Origin: Bradyrhizobium sp. CCBAU 051011
GTDB taxonomy: Bacteria; Pseudomonadota; Alphaproteobacteria; Rhizobiales; Xanthobacteraceae
DNA length: 64,000 nt
Assembly (NCBI RefSeq): GCF_009930815.1
Contig: NZ_CP022222.1
Coordinates: 5,560,501 to 5,624,500, forward strand
Reading direction: 5' to 3'
Within the stretch, counting starts at the first letter, position 1; each line of letters opens with the position of its first letter. The position numbers and the translations under genes are program-made. The notes under the pieces were generated by a model, which was not told the origin of the DNA, did no database searches, and was given only the letters and a program-made list of their open reading frames with translations. Below are positions 18,343 to 27,374 of this stretch, piece by piece.

Positions 18343-18590
18343 CTAAGACTGATCTTCCGCAGGACTTCGACGGCAGAGGCCCGGGGTGTGCCTCTCGATC
18401 TCAGCCAGTGCAGCGTCGAGCGAGGCGTGCGGCCCTTGCTGTATGCTGGCCATGGTTTCCGATGCGTGGCCCTCCGGATAGATCATGAACTGACGGGGGC
18501 GCTTGCCGTGATGCGCCCCATCGAGCGCCCGAGCAGGTCCGTCAGCTGCCAAACCGTGCCTGCCTCTGCAGGTGTAACGATCACATCCAT
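18343..18590 (-). pseudogene. small conserved protein, frameshifted
   Basis: The start frame reads MDVIVTPAEAGTVWQLTDLL and GRSMGRITAS; the continuation, QFMIYPEGHASETMASIQQG and PHASLDAALAEIERHT, is in another frame. The halves join if one C is added to the C5 run in GCGCCCCCGT (about 18501-18511 on the plus strand). I remember this arrangement as a common Bradyrhizobium small protein of unknown function. Error or true mutation cannot be decided here. Confidence 0.6.
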
Positions 18591-18757
18591 GGTGAACCTT
18601 GAGCCTCTACGCCGCGCGAACAAACCCTTGCAATAACCGATGGGCGAACTACCGAGTTCCGCGGCCGCGGCATTCTCGGTACTGGAAGGATTGCCGCTTC
18701 GGATCGACCCGCGATCGAGCGAATGGCGTTTAATGCCGATATGTGCGATTATGTAGC

Positions 18758-19075
18758 ATGGTCAAAAAGAAAGATCGAAGGCCAACGTCGGGAGAAGAAA
18801 TGGTAACCGCTCTCGACCGTTGGGACGAGGAAGGCGGAGCGCAGGAGCTGGCGTGGCCTTTACCCTATGAAGCCCGCGATTTGCGGGACGTGGAGCGCAG
18901 AGTCTTGGAATGTCTGGGTGCCGCCCTGGTCAGCGAATGGAATGATCTTCCTGCTGACGTCCAACGCAGGCTCTTCGAGCACGCGGCCTCGGGCAAATCG
19001 CACAACGCCACTGTGTTGAAGACGCGGATCGCCCGTTTCCTGCACGATCATAAAGGCGCCTCGCGTATGCGCTGA
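18758..19075 (+). CDS. conserved hypothetical protein, about 105 residues
   Basis: Starts MVKKKDRRPTSGEEMVTALD and contains DLRDVERRVLECLGAALV and a C-terminal TRIARFLHDHKG. Soluble, mostly helical, charged. The codon pattern looks coding. I chose MVKKK over the upstream ATG at 18743. Function unknown. Confidence 0.6.
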   Translation: MVKKKDRRPTSGEEMVTALDRWDEEGGAQELAWPLPYEARDLRDVERRVLECLGAALVSEWNDLPADVQRRLFEHAASGKSHNATVLKTRIARFLHDHKGASRMR

Positions 19076-19149
19076 CACTACCTTGGCAGATTTGTTCACG
19101 CCGTTGCTTTTCGCTGACCCGTCTTCTGCAGTATGGGTATCGCGGATCT

Positions 19150-19460
19150 GATGGCCAAAGAATGAGAGCGACGATGGTGGACGCACGGCCGGCAGGCTGG
19201 GCTGAGGTGGCCCGTCGATTCTTTTTTCTGTCCCGTCTTGGCAATGCGGCAGTGCTGCAAGAAGGCGTAAGCAATCATCGTCATAAGAGTGTGACGGGGA
19301 AGACCGTGCTAGGACAGTCCCTCGAAGTGATCGAGACCGAATTGCTCTTTCAACTGTAGATGCGCTTGCTCGCAGATCCATCGCGCCTTGACGGTTGCAG
19401 CCAACCGCCCCAGGTCTATCTCGGCGGGTAGATTTGCGAGATAATATTTCTTATCCCCGA
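19150..19460 (-). mobile_element. IS701-family transposase remnant
   Basis: On the minus strand: DKKYYLANLPAEIDLGRLAA, TVKARWICEQAHLQLKEQFG, LDHFEGLS, then an in-frame TAG (19309-19311) where relatives have Trp, then HGLPRHTLMTMIAYAFLQHC. This is the C-terminal part of an IS701-type DDE transposase. No terminal repeats or N-terminal half are visible, so it is an inactive scar. Confidence 0.7.
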
Positions 19461-19682
19461 GTCGCTATGCTCGCCGATCGCCAACTCGCATTTCTCCACT
19501 TGGCATCAGCAAGCATCTCGTCCGCCGGCATCGACAAGAAGTCCGGGATGTGTATTGCCCTGTATTTGGTGACTTCGCAGCCATCTCATGATAAAGAGAT
19601 AGCCAGCTAGGCACAAAGAGCACGGTAACGGATTGCTTCACTATAGCGCCGATGCAAAGCCGTTTCTGAAGGATAGCCGATC

Positions 19683-19928
19683 ATGACCATGCGCTCCAGA
19701 CGCGAAACGGTCACCTTCAAGCATCCCTTCCGGATCAAGGGCATCGACCGCCTCTTGCCTCCTGGTGCCTACGAAGTCATCACCGATGAGGAGATGATCG
19801 AAGGATTGTCGTTCGCGTCGTTTCGCCGGGTTGCCACCATGATCACGGCGCCGGCGGCGCCGCCGCGCACTTCAACGATGGAGATGATTTCCATCAGTCC
19901 GGTCGATTTGGCTGACGCTGGGCCGTAA
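19683..19928 (+). CDS. conserved hypothetical protein, 81 residues
   Basis: MTMRSRRETVTFKHPFRIKG, then DRLLPPGAYEVITDEEMIEG, resembles a small family often seen in Bradyrhizobium with a V-T-F-x-H-P-F opening and a central LPAG-Y-V-x-TDEE-EGLSF pattern. No signal or membrane segment. GAAGGATAG lies upstream of the ATG. Function unknown. Confidence 0.6.
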   Translation: MTMRSRRETVTFKHPFRIKGIDRLLPPGAYEVITDEEMIEGLSFASFRRVATMITAPAAPPRTSTMEMISISPVDLADAGP

Positions 19929-20077
19929 AGGGAAAAGAGGCATTCGCTTTGGAACGGGCGACCGATGCGCCCACCATCTCGCAGGAAAGGCCACAGGATC
20001 GGGCATGACCGATGGCGGGCGGCGCGGGGATTGCAAATTTCGCAGCGCTGCCCGCGATCGCGCGGCTTGGCGCCTGT

Positions 20078-20112
20078 GAGGGCGACGCTCTATCCAGCTG
20101 AGCTACGGGTGC
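20078..20112 (-). pseudogene. 5' half of a tRNA-Arg gene
   Basis: Minus strand: GCACCCGTAGCTCAGCTGGA then TAGAGCGTCGCCCTC. This is the acceptor 5' strand, the D-arm and the start of the anticodon stem-loop of a tRNA-Arg (CCG type). The match breaks in the anticodon loop; beyond it no T-arm or 3' acceptor strand can be found. A half tRNA ending in the anticodon loop is the usual scar of a tyrosine-recombinase integration or a deletion endpoint. Confidence 0.75.
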
Positions 20113-20525
20113 TTACTGCTTACGCAGTGCATACGCGGATTTCGCGTATGAGTGAACCCCAACGCGAAGCCCTCGCGAGCCATTGCAGTATAATACTTCT
20201 TCCTCACTTTTCGCACCCGCCGGCTTGACACGTGCCTTCGGAGGGCAATGGTCGACTTAAAGCTGCCAGCCGCGGAATGATCTGCTCGACCAATCGCAAG
20301 AATCGGGAGTTACGAGCGGCGGTTCTTCCGAACACTTTGATGTTGCAGCCAGTGAGCTGGCGCAGATCACGCTGCGCTCGGTCGTTGCCCAACATGAGCT
20401 CGCTCACGGCGAGCGAAGGTCATCGATGCCGAAGGCGAGCAGCACATTTAAATCATTCGCCGCGTTGCCGTCAGGGACGCTCCCTCTATTGAGTTATCCA
20501 ATCACAATCCAAGCGTCGTCAATCA
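20113..20525. other. intergenic region
   Basis: Between the tRNA fragment and the end of the P-type ATPase gene. Short ORFs only, none with a ribosome site or recognisable family. No integrase gene is seen next to the tRNA fragment. Confidence 0.4.
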
Positions 20526-23231
20526 TCACGTGTGGTTTCGAGCAAAAGCCAAGCGCAGTTGCTTTTCGGTCTCGATAATCGCAAAGAACACCACACCGAC
20601 GGCCACAACAAGCGCTCCGTCGAAGAACGGAACTGATTGCGTTCCGAACACAAGCTGCAAGGGAGGGAGGTAGGTCACCGTAAACTGTGCGCCCGTGATG
20701 ACGATCACGGTGCCCCAGATCACCTTGGTGCCCCGGACAGCCTCCCAAGTCAGCGAAGTTCCGTAGATATTGCGGATAAAGAAGAGATGGAAGATTTCCA
20801 GCACGACCAAAGTGTTTAGCGCCATGCTGCGCGCGAGCTCGGCCGAGTACCCCTTGTCGATTGCGTAAGCATAGATGCCGAATACGCCGCCGAGGAACAA
20901 CGTGGAAACGAAGACGATGTGCCAGACCAGTCCCGCGTTGAGAAGCGGCTCGTCCCGTGGACGCGGTGGACGGCGCATGGTGTGTGCCTCTGTCGGTTCG
21001 AAGGCCAACGCAATACCGAGCGTGATGCCGGTGATCAGGTTGACCCAGAGTATTTGCACAGCCGTCACTGGTAACGCCATCCCTAAGAGAAGCGCCACGA
21101 CAATCGTGAAAGCCTCGCCAGCATTTGTGGGGAGCGTCCAGCTGATTACCTTTTTGATGTTGTCGTAGACCGTGCGTCCTTCGCGCACCGCCGCTACAAT
21201 CGATGCAAAATTATCGTCCCCGAGCACCAGTTCCGATGCTTCTTTGGCCGCTTCGCTGCCCTTGCGGCCCATTGCGATTCCTGCATCGGCCCGTTTCAAC
21301 GCCGGCGCATCGTTTACCCCATCGCCGGTCATAGCGACCGTTAGACCGCGAGACTGAAGAGCCCCGACCAGGCGGAGTTTGTGCTCGGGGCTGGTGCGGG
21401 CAAAGATATCAGTATCGAGCGCCGCCGCGGCCAGGGCCACGTCGTTCATCCTATCCAGGTCGGATCCGGTCAGAACCATGTCGGAGTTTTGCAACCCGAT
21501 CTGCCGGCCGATAGCGGCGGCCGTGCCGGCATGGTCGCCGGTGATCATTTTCACACGAATACCTGCGCCGTGACATTCAGCCACCGCAGCGACAACTTCG
21601 GGACGTGGCGGATCAATCAGGCCGACGAGACCGATCAAAACAAGCTGTTCTTGGAGGTCTGCTGTTTCCAATACCGTATGGTCAGGCGGCACTTGGCGCG
21701 TCGCAAAAGCCAGCACGCGTTGGCCCTTGGCGGCGATGCTGTCGGATATCCCGTGCCAATACGCCCCGTCCAGCGGGTCGGTGCTGCCCAGCGCATTGCG
21801 CTGCATGGAGCACATCGCGAGAACTTGCTCGGGCGCGCCTTTGACATGGACGAACGCGTGGCCTTCATGGTCGTGATGGAGGGTCGCCATGTAACGGTGC
21901 CGGGCGTCGAACGGGATGACATCCGTCCTGGTCCATCGGGAGAGCTCCATCGGTTGACTGCACAAAATTTTCCTGGACAGCGCCAGCAAGGCACCCTCCA
22001 TGGGATCGCCCTCGACCGTCCAAACGCCGTCGCGCTCGTGAATCGCCGCGTCGTTGCACAGCAGCGCAGCCGGAGCCAATTCATCTAGGATGGCGTGGTC
22101 ATTCGGAGCAATAATCGTATCGCCGAATCGGATCTCGCCTGTCGGGGCATAGCCGCAGCCATCGACCGAGAAGACATCGCGCCCAGCAGCGACCGAAGCG
22201 ACCATCATCTCGTTACGCGTCAGCGTGCCTGTCTTATCGGTGCAGATCACTGAGACCGACCCCAGCGTCTCGATCGCAGGCAACCGGCGGACGATGGCGT
22301 TTCGCCGCGCCATGGCCTGCACGCCGATTGCGAGCGTGATGGTCAGCACGGCGGGTAATCCCTCCGGAATCGCTGCTACCGAAAGACCCACGACGGCCAT
22401 GAACAGTTCGGAAAATTGATGGTGCTCGACGAAATAGCCGAAGATGAGCAGCACCGCCGCGATCAGCAGGATCAGGATCGTTAGCCATCGGGCGAAGGCG
22501 TTCATTTGACGGATCAGCGGCGTGGTCAGGGTCTCCACCCTGGAAAGCATTCCGCTGATCCGTCCGATCTCCGATGCTGCGCCGGTGGCCACCACCACAC
22601 CACGCCCGATGCCGCCTACCACCAGCGTGCCGCTGAAAGCCATGGACGAACGATCGCCGAGTGCTGCATCTGTCGCAACCGGCTTCGTTGCCTTATCGGC
22701 TGGCACGGATTCGCCACTCAGAATCGCTTCCTCGATGCGCAGCCCATCTGCCTGGAACAACCGCAGGTCGGCAGGCACTTTCTCGCCGGGCTCCAAAAAT
22801 ACGATGTCGCCGGGAACGACCAGTGCGCTATCCAGACTCTGACGCTGGCCATCGCGCAGCACGGAGGTATGGGGTGCCAGCATCTGGCGGATGGCGTCCA
22901 TCGCCTGTTCCGCCCGACCTTCTTGGATGAATCCAATCATGGCGTTGGCGACGACAACGGCAAGGATGACCCCGGTGTCAATATAGTGCCCAAGTCCGGC
23001 TGTGATGACTGCGGCACCGAGAAGTACATAGATCAGCACATTGTGGAAGTGCGCCAGGAGCCGGAGGACAGGATTAATTCGTGGAGCCTCAGGAAGACGA
23101 TTGGCGCCAAACTTGCTCAGACGACGTTCTGCTTCATCCTGGCTCAGACCTTTCGCCGTCGCATCGAGTGCGTTGAACGTCGCATCCACCGGAGCAGCGT
23201 GGTGCACAATCGGCGTGCTTTCGTCGCGCAT
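20526..23231 (-). CDS. cation-transporting P-type ATPase (type II)
   Basis: About 901 residues, complete. N-terminal cation-ATPase domain (GLSQDEAERRLSKFGANRLP), actuator motif LSGESVPADK, phosphorylation site CTDKTGTLTRNE, nucleotide-binding KGAPEQVL, hinge GDGVNDAPALKRADAGIAMG, and a C-terminal transmembrane block. Ion specificity (Ca2+, Mg2+, Na+ or H+) cannot be read with certainty. The start MRDESTPIVHHAAP at 23231 has TGGAGG eight bases upstream and is preferred over the ATG at 23330. A FixK-type box at 23365 points to low-oxygen expression. Unlike the fragment at 16124 it is intact. Confidence 0.9.
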   Translation of the reverse strand: MRDESTPIVHHAAPVDATFNALDATAKGLSQDEAERRLSKFGANRLPEAPRINPVLRLLAHFHNVLIYVLLGAAVITAGLGHYIDTGVILAVVVANAMIGFIQEGRAEQAMDAIRQMLAPHTSVLRDGQRQSLDSALVVPGDIVFLEPGEKVPADLRLFQADGLRIEEAILSGESVPADKATKPVATDAALGDRSSMAFSGTLVVGGIGRGVVVATGAASEIGRISGMLSRVETLTTPLIRQMNAFARWLTILILLIAAVLLIFGYFVEHHQFSELFMAVVGLSVAAIPEGLPAVLTITLAIGVQAMARRNAIVRRLPAIETLGSVSVICTDKTGTLTRNEMMVASVAAGRDVFSVDGCGYAPTGEIRFGDTIIAPNDHAILDELAPAALLCNDAAIHERDGVWTVEGDPMEGALLALSRKILCSQPMELSRWTRTDVIPFDARHRYMATLHHDHEGHAFVHVKGAPEQVLAMCSMQRNALGSTDPLDGAYWHGISDSIAAKGQRVLAFATRQVPPDHTVLETADLQEQLVLIGLVGLIDPPRPEVVAAVAECHGAGIRVKMITGDHAGTAAAIGRQIGLQNSDMVLTGSDLDRMNDVALAAAALDTDIFARTSPEHKLRLVGALQSRGLTVAMTGDGVNDAPALKRADAGIAMGRKGSEAAKEASELVLGDDNFASIVAAVREGRTVYDNIKKVISWTLPTNAGEAFTIVVALLLGMALPVTAVQILWVNLITGITLGIALAFEPTEAHTMRRPPRPRDEPLLNAGLVWHIVFVSTLFLGGVFGIYAYAIDKGYSAELARSMALNTLVVLEIFHLFFIRNIYGTSLTWEAVRGTKVIWGTVIVITGAQFTVTYLPPLQLVFGTQSVPFFDGALVVAVGVVFFAIIETEKQLRLAFARNHT

Positions 23232-23364
23232 GCGGTAACCTCCAGGATGAACAAGCCCGCCCGATAACTGGCATCGCATGCGACTGGATCGGGAAGCGAC
23301 ATAGACGTCGCGACTGACGTCTGCGAACACAGGAATTCAATATCTCTGGCGTTCGAAGATCCTA

Positions 23365-23378
23365 TTGATCCGGCTCAA
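23365..23378. promoter_or_regulatory. FixK/FNR-type box
   Basis: TTGATCCGGCTCAA, matching TTGA-N6-TCAA. It lies about 134 bp upstream of the preferred ATPase start (23231). It also lies just downstream of the broken FNT gene, so the ATPase is the likely target. Confidence 0.65.
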
Positions 23379-23439
23379 TGCTGAAGCGTAGGGCACGCTT
23401 TTGCTGACATACAGTGGTGCACGACCGCACGCTTAATGC

Positions 23440-23769
23440 GGCGCGCACAGACTTGCCGTGCCATAGGGGCGCTCGCAAGCCGGCTGGCAAAGGCAACAAT
23501 CATCCGAGAATCGCCGGTGAACAACTCCGCACCACCGACGATCGCCAGAACAAGTCCGAGCGAAAAGACCGGGCCAGGAATTAGACGCGCAATACCCCAC
23601 GGCAGATCGCCAGCTCCCGTCAGAATTACGGTCATAAAGACATGAAGGCGCCTGCCAGCAATTCCAATGTGATGAGCCCGATTGCATCTCGTCCGGCCTT
23701 CGCGGCACCAGTTGCCTCGCAGGCCAACGCTGCCTCTGGTGGCAGCGGCGTGTTGGTGCCGGGGGGCAT
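23440..23769 (-). pseudogene. formate/nitrite transporter (FNT) family, broken
   Basis: The first frame, from ATG at 23769, reads MPPGTNTPLPPEAALACEAT and AIGLITLELLAGAFMSL then a stop. A second frame resumes MTVILTGAGDLPWGIARLIP, then GPVFSLGLVLAIVGGAELFT and GDSRMIVAFASRLAS. These are the first three helices of an FNT channel (formate, nitrite or hydrosulfide). A frameshift or small deletion lies near 23635, and everything after the third helix is missing. Full members have about 270-290 residues. It lies upstream of the ATPase on the same strand. Confidence 0.75.
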
Positions 23770-23958
23770 CTAACGAACCCTCTGGCGCCTACTTCATGCG
23801 GTCTCCCAGCTGCGGTAGAAAATTGTAGGACGTTGTCGTCGCTCATCGGCTCGGGGTTAGCTGTGGTCCGCTGCCGATCGTTGCCCAATCAGGAGCCAAG
23901 ACCCAAAACACCGATTTTTACGGAGAGCGGCCCTGAACAGAACATCACGAGGTTCCGC

Positions 23959-24792
23959 TCAATGATAGATAAAGAGCGCGCAATGAGGAGCCTCAACGAG
24001 AGACGCCGTGGTCGAGCCAAAAAGAAGTTCCCGGAAACCACGATGCCCGTAAGCGCCCATAACTAGGGTTCCAATCTTTCGGTCCGAGATCTCAATTCGC
24101 AACACTTCGGACGGATGAACCGTCGACGTAATTGGATTCGCTTCAACTCGGTAGCCGTGGTTGTGAAGATAACCCATGACGCCACTCGTGCGTCGCGCAG
24201 CGAGTTCTTGGCTCGTATCGATGGATGTAACATGAATACGTCTGGCCTTTCCGATACCAAGCAATGCAAACAGCTGAACAGCTCGCATGGCAGGCAAGCT
24301 GCCGTCGTAGGCGATCAGGATGTCGTCACCCTTCGGCAATTCATCGGGGCATACGACAACGGGCCGCGGCGGCATCAATAACAGCTGCGAAAGCATTTCA
24401 GGCAGTTGTTCACGTATGTTGCCATGGAATGCCGTGTCGTGGCCGGTGATGACCAAGTCACGTGTTTCGACGGCCATCTGTAACGCTTGGAGCGGATCGC
24501 CTACAAACGAGAGCCAATCGAGCTCATTATGGTGGGCAATGCATTCCCGCTCGAAAGTCTCATGCAAGCGTAGACGCATATCATCAGCCTGCTTTCGCAA
24601 CTGTTCTTCCAGCCTCCACTTCCAGTCTGTTCCGCCAGCGACGCCAGGCATACGCGTCTCAATGTAACTCAGGTCAATGCCAGCCAATCCGGACAGCTCC
24701 GCTCCGGTCTGCTGTGCCAAAGCAAAGGCGTATGTCCGTGCGCTTACGGACGATGGTGTTTCGCCTAAAAGAAGCAATATTCGCTTGAGCAT
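23959..24792 (-). CDS. universal stress protein, tandem domains
   Basis: 277 residues. First domain from MLKRILLLLGETPSSVSART, second from DILIAYDGSLPAMRAVQLFA, ending with the nucleotide-binding pattern VMGAYGHRGFRELLFGSTTA. A FixK/FNR box at 24842-24855 lies 50 bp before the start, so this is very likely a low-oxygen-induced USP. It stands alone between the broken FNT gene and nhaA. Confidence 0.9.
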   Translation of the reverse strand: MLKRILLLLGETPSSVSARTYAFALAQQTGAELSGLAGIDLSYIETRMPGVAGGTDWKWRLEEQLRKQADDMRLRLHETFERECIAHHNELDWLSFVGDPLQALQMAVETRDLVITGHDTAFHGNIREQLPEMLSQLLLMPPRPVVVCPDELPKGDDILIAYDGSLPAMRAVQLFALLGIGKARRIHVTSIDTSQELAARRTSGVMGYLHNHGYRVEANPITSTVHPSEVLRIEISDRKIGTLVMGAYGHRGFRELLFGSTTASLVEAPHCALFIYH

Positions 24793-24841
24793 GACTGCGC
24801 CTCATATGAACAAATATACTCAGCAGTGCGCTTGTCTTTCA

Positions 24842-24855
24842 TTGACTAAGATCAA
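24842..24855. promoter_or_regulatory. FixK/FNR-type box
   Basis: TTGACTAAGATCAA: TTGAC-N4-ATCAA, one base from the perfect palindrome, 50 bp upstream of the USP start at 24792. Confidence 0.75.
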
Positions 24856-25276
24856 TTTAATGGCACGGATAATTCCGCGGTATTCCTGCCGCTTGAGGCC
24901 GACTGGCTGGATACTTTGTCTGTGGTCGGCCGCTCATGACGATTAGCGTAAGTCAAACCGGCTCGTTTCGGAACGCCCCGAGGGAGGGGGGATGATAGCG
25001 CCGATTCTGTAGCATGCGGCCGATCCTTCGACCGACCTGCGATTTTCAACCGAGTCGCTCCGCACCCAGCTGACCCCATCAAGTGCCGAATTGAGCACGC
25101 AAAGAACACACGCACCCGACGACGTCATGCAACGCACTGAATCGAGTTGTTGTCCTTGACCGCTTAAAGAACACAATCGACCCGAAGCGGCCCTTTGACG
25201 CGAGAGGGCATTTTAGAGTCAATTGGTTCAAGCCTTACGCTTTGCGGGGGTGGCAATGTCGTGCGCAACTACGAAG
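24856..25276. other. intergenic region
   Basis: About 420 bp between the USP promoter and the 77-codon gene below nhaA. No supported gene, repeat or RNA seen. Confidence 0.4.
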
Positions 25277-25510
25277 TCAGATTTCGCCGCTATGGGTCGA
25301 AATGAGGCGGACATGGGTAACACCTACTGCATTGGTCGTGACGTAATCCTGAGCTGCCGCAATCAGACGCCGTACCGCGAGATGATTGAACGCAGCGTGC
25401 TTCGAATTTAGATGCAGATCGGTTTCCACGACCATTACGTTCGTGGTTTCGGCTGGTGTAATCTCAATGGTAAACGAAACGAAGCATACGTGGGGACCTT
25501 TGAATGCCAT
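25277..25510 (-). CDS. 77-residue hypothetical protein downstream of nhaA
   Basis: Begins MAFKGPHVCFVSFTIEITPA and is soluble, with mixed beta/alpha character (VVETDLHLNSKHAAFNHLAV). It starts 8 bp after the nhaA stop, with GAGGT upstream of the ATG, so it is probably translated from the nhaA transcript. I do not recognise the family. Confidence 0.55.
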   Translation of the reverse strand: MAFKGPHVCFVSFTIEITPAETTNVMVVETDLHLNSKHAAFNHLAVRRLIAAAQDYVTTNAVGVTHVRLISTHSGEI

Positions 25511-25517
25511 TTTGACC

Positions 25518-26900
25518 TCACACCCTCGATTTCTTGTCTTTGACTAGCAGCGCGCCCCAACACAAACCGAGGCAAGCCGCCAGTACCGAGCCCGCTATCA
25601 CGCCGAGCTTCGCCGCGCCCAACAGGTTTTCATCATCAAAGGCCAGCAGTGCAATAAAGATCGACATCGTGAATCCGATGCCGGCCAGCAGACCGACCAG
25701 GCAGACGCCAGCCCAAGAAACTTCGGGCGGCAGTCTGCCCCATCCGATTTGGACCATAAGCCACGTTACGCCCACAACGCCAATGGGCTTGCCGGCGAGC
25801 AGGGCAATGGCGACGCCGCTCATCACCAGTTGCGATCCCCCAACGGATAGATCAACGCCGCTCAGGCTGACGCCTGCATTCGCCAACGCGAACAGTGGCA
25901 TTACGCCGTAGGCGACCCATGGGTGAAGTACTGTTTGTACACGAACGACCGGAGGCAGCATTTCCCGGTTGGCCAGCTGAAGTTGCTGTAGCGGGCGCTC
26001 CATCCGGTGAGCGCTCTTCGCAGTCCCGACAAGTCTGCGCAATTCGGCTGCGACGCGGGTCACCACGTCCACCGGATGTTCCCGCATCGGCATGGGTTTC
26101 ACAGGCGTCATCAACCCAAGAACGACACCGGCGAGGGTCGGGTGAGCACCAGCCATCAGCAGACCAGCCCAAATCACCGCGCCAGCGGGCACGTAGGCGT
26201 AGGCTGAACCGATGCCGATCCGCTGAAGCCCCAGCACCAGGAGCGAGCCCAAGCCAGCGACCACGAACCCGCCGTAGGAAAGGCCTCCCGAGTAGAGGAC
26301 GGCAATGATCAGTACGGCAATGACGTCGTCGATGATTGCCACGGCCAGAAGGAAGACGCGAATGTTGACGGGGATAGACCGCCCCAGCAAGGCAAGTATT
26401 CCGACAGCAAAAGCGATGTCCGTAGCGGTGGGCACCGCCCAGCCATGGCGGCGGATGGGGTCGGCGTTGATCGCGATATAGATCAAAGCGGGGACAATGA
26501 CGCCGCCCAGCGCCGCGGCTATCGGGAGTGCGGCCTGCCTAAGATTGTTCAGCGCGCCTTCATGGATTTCACGCCTGATCTCCATGCCGACCACCAAGAA
26601 GAAGACGGTCATCAAGATATCATTGATCCAGAAATGCAGCGTCTTGGAAAAGACGAAAGGCCCAAGGCCGATCGAAAGGGGCATATGCCAGAGAGCATCG
26701 TAACTCTGGGCGAAGGATGAGTTTGCCCAAATCATCGCTGCAATAGCTGCAATCAACAGCACGACACCGCTGACGGCTTCGACGTGCAGAAATCGCTGCA
26801 GCGTCTCAAACAAACGTTCAGCCAAAACTTGGGGCCGTGGTAGCTGTCGATGTGGTGCTTCGTCCATGGACACGCGCATTCTGCGCGGCGGCCCGACCAA
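25518..26900 (-). CDS. nhaA: Na+/H+ antiporter NhaA
   Basis: Inner-membrane antiporter, up to 460 residues with about 12 membrane segments. Key acidic residues are present: the Asp in [17 protein letters not shown] and the Asp pair in [20 protein letters not shown] that bind Na+/H+. The C-terminal part ([15 protein letters not shown]) is also conserved. The N-terminus is about 30-50 residues longer than E. coli NhaA; the real start may be ATG 26879 or 26867, since no clear ribosome site selects one. Likely cotranscribed with the small gene at 25277. Confidence 0.9.
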   Translation of the reverse strand: MVGPPRRMRVSMDEAPHRQLPRPQVLAERLFETLQRFLHVEAVSGVVLLIAAIAAMIWANSSFAQSYDALWHMPLSIGLGPFVFSKTLHFWINDILMTVFFLVVGMEIRREIHEGALNNLRQAALPIAAALGGVIVPALIYIAINADPIRRHGWAVPTATDIAFAVGILALLGRSIPVNIRVFLLAVAIIDDVIAVLIIAVLYSGGLSYGGFVVAGLGSLLVLGLQRIGIGSAYAYVPAGAVIWAGLLMAGAHPTLAGVVLGLMTPVKPMPMREHPVDVVTRVAAELRRLVGTAKSAHRMERPLQQLQLANREMLPPVVRVQTVLHPWVAYGVMPLFALANAGVSLSGVDLSVGGSQLVMSGVAIALLAGKPIGVVGVTWLMVQIGWGRLPPEVSWAGVCLVGLLAGIGFTMSIFIALLAFDDENLLGAAKLGVIAGSVLAACLGLCWGALLVKDKKSRV

Positions 26901-27160
26901 CGCACCAGCCTGTCTCGCTGCACCATGCAGCCGACACCCGTGCTCTTATTTCACACGTAAAGGATAAATCAAGCAATCGCAAAGCGGCGTGGAGGGCCTA
27001 AATCTTTCCTTAAGTCCAAAGGAGCGGAGGACCGCGGGAGTTCAAAAGCGCGGAACTCGGGCGCAATTGGTTTCATCCCGACCGCTTCCACGACCGCTAC
27101 TGTTGGATTTTGTTGTAAAGGTCGGTTGCTGCAGATGGGCAGTCGGCCAACTCGTTGAAG

Positions 27161-27184
27161 AGGCCGGCTTTGATCCGCCGGCCT
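27161..27184 (-). terminator. hairpin after the TRAP operon
   Basis: AGGCCGGC, loop TTTGATCC, GCCGGCCT: a perfect 8-bp GC stem about 190 bp past the dctM stop on the minus strand. No clear T-run follows, so efficient intrinsic termination is doubtful. The rest of the 26901-27374 gap shows no gene. Confidence 0.4.
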
Positions 27185-27374
27185 TACGAGATCGAGCGAC
27201 AGCCAGCAGAACGTCTTTATCAAGAAAGGCGCGTTGCCGGTCGTAGGGAACTGCCGCGTCTGATTGAGAGCGGCATGGCGTCGACGGCACTCGTGATCAC
27301 GTGGTCTCGAAGTTCGCGTGTATCGGCAGGTTGAGGCCGAGCAGATGGGGCTCATGCAAACCCCGTCATCCGTT

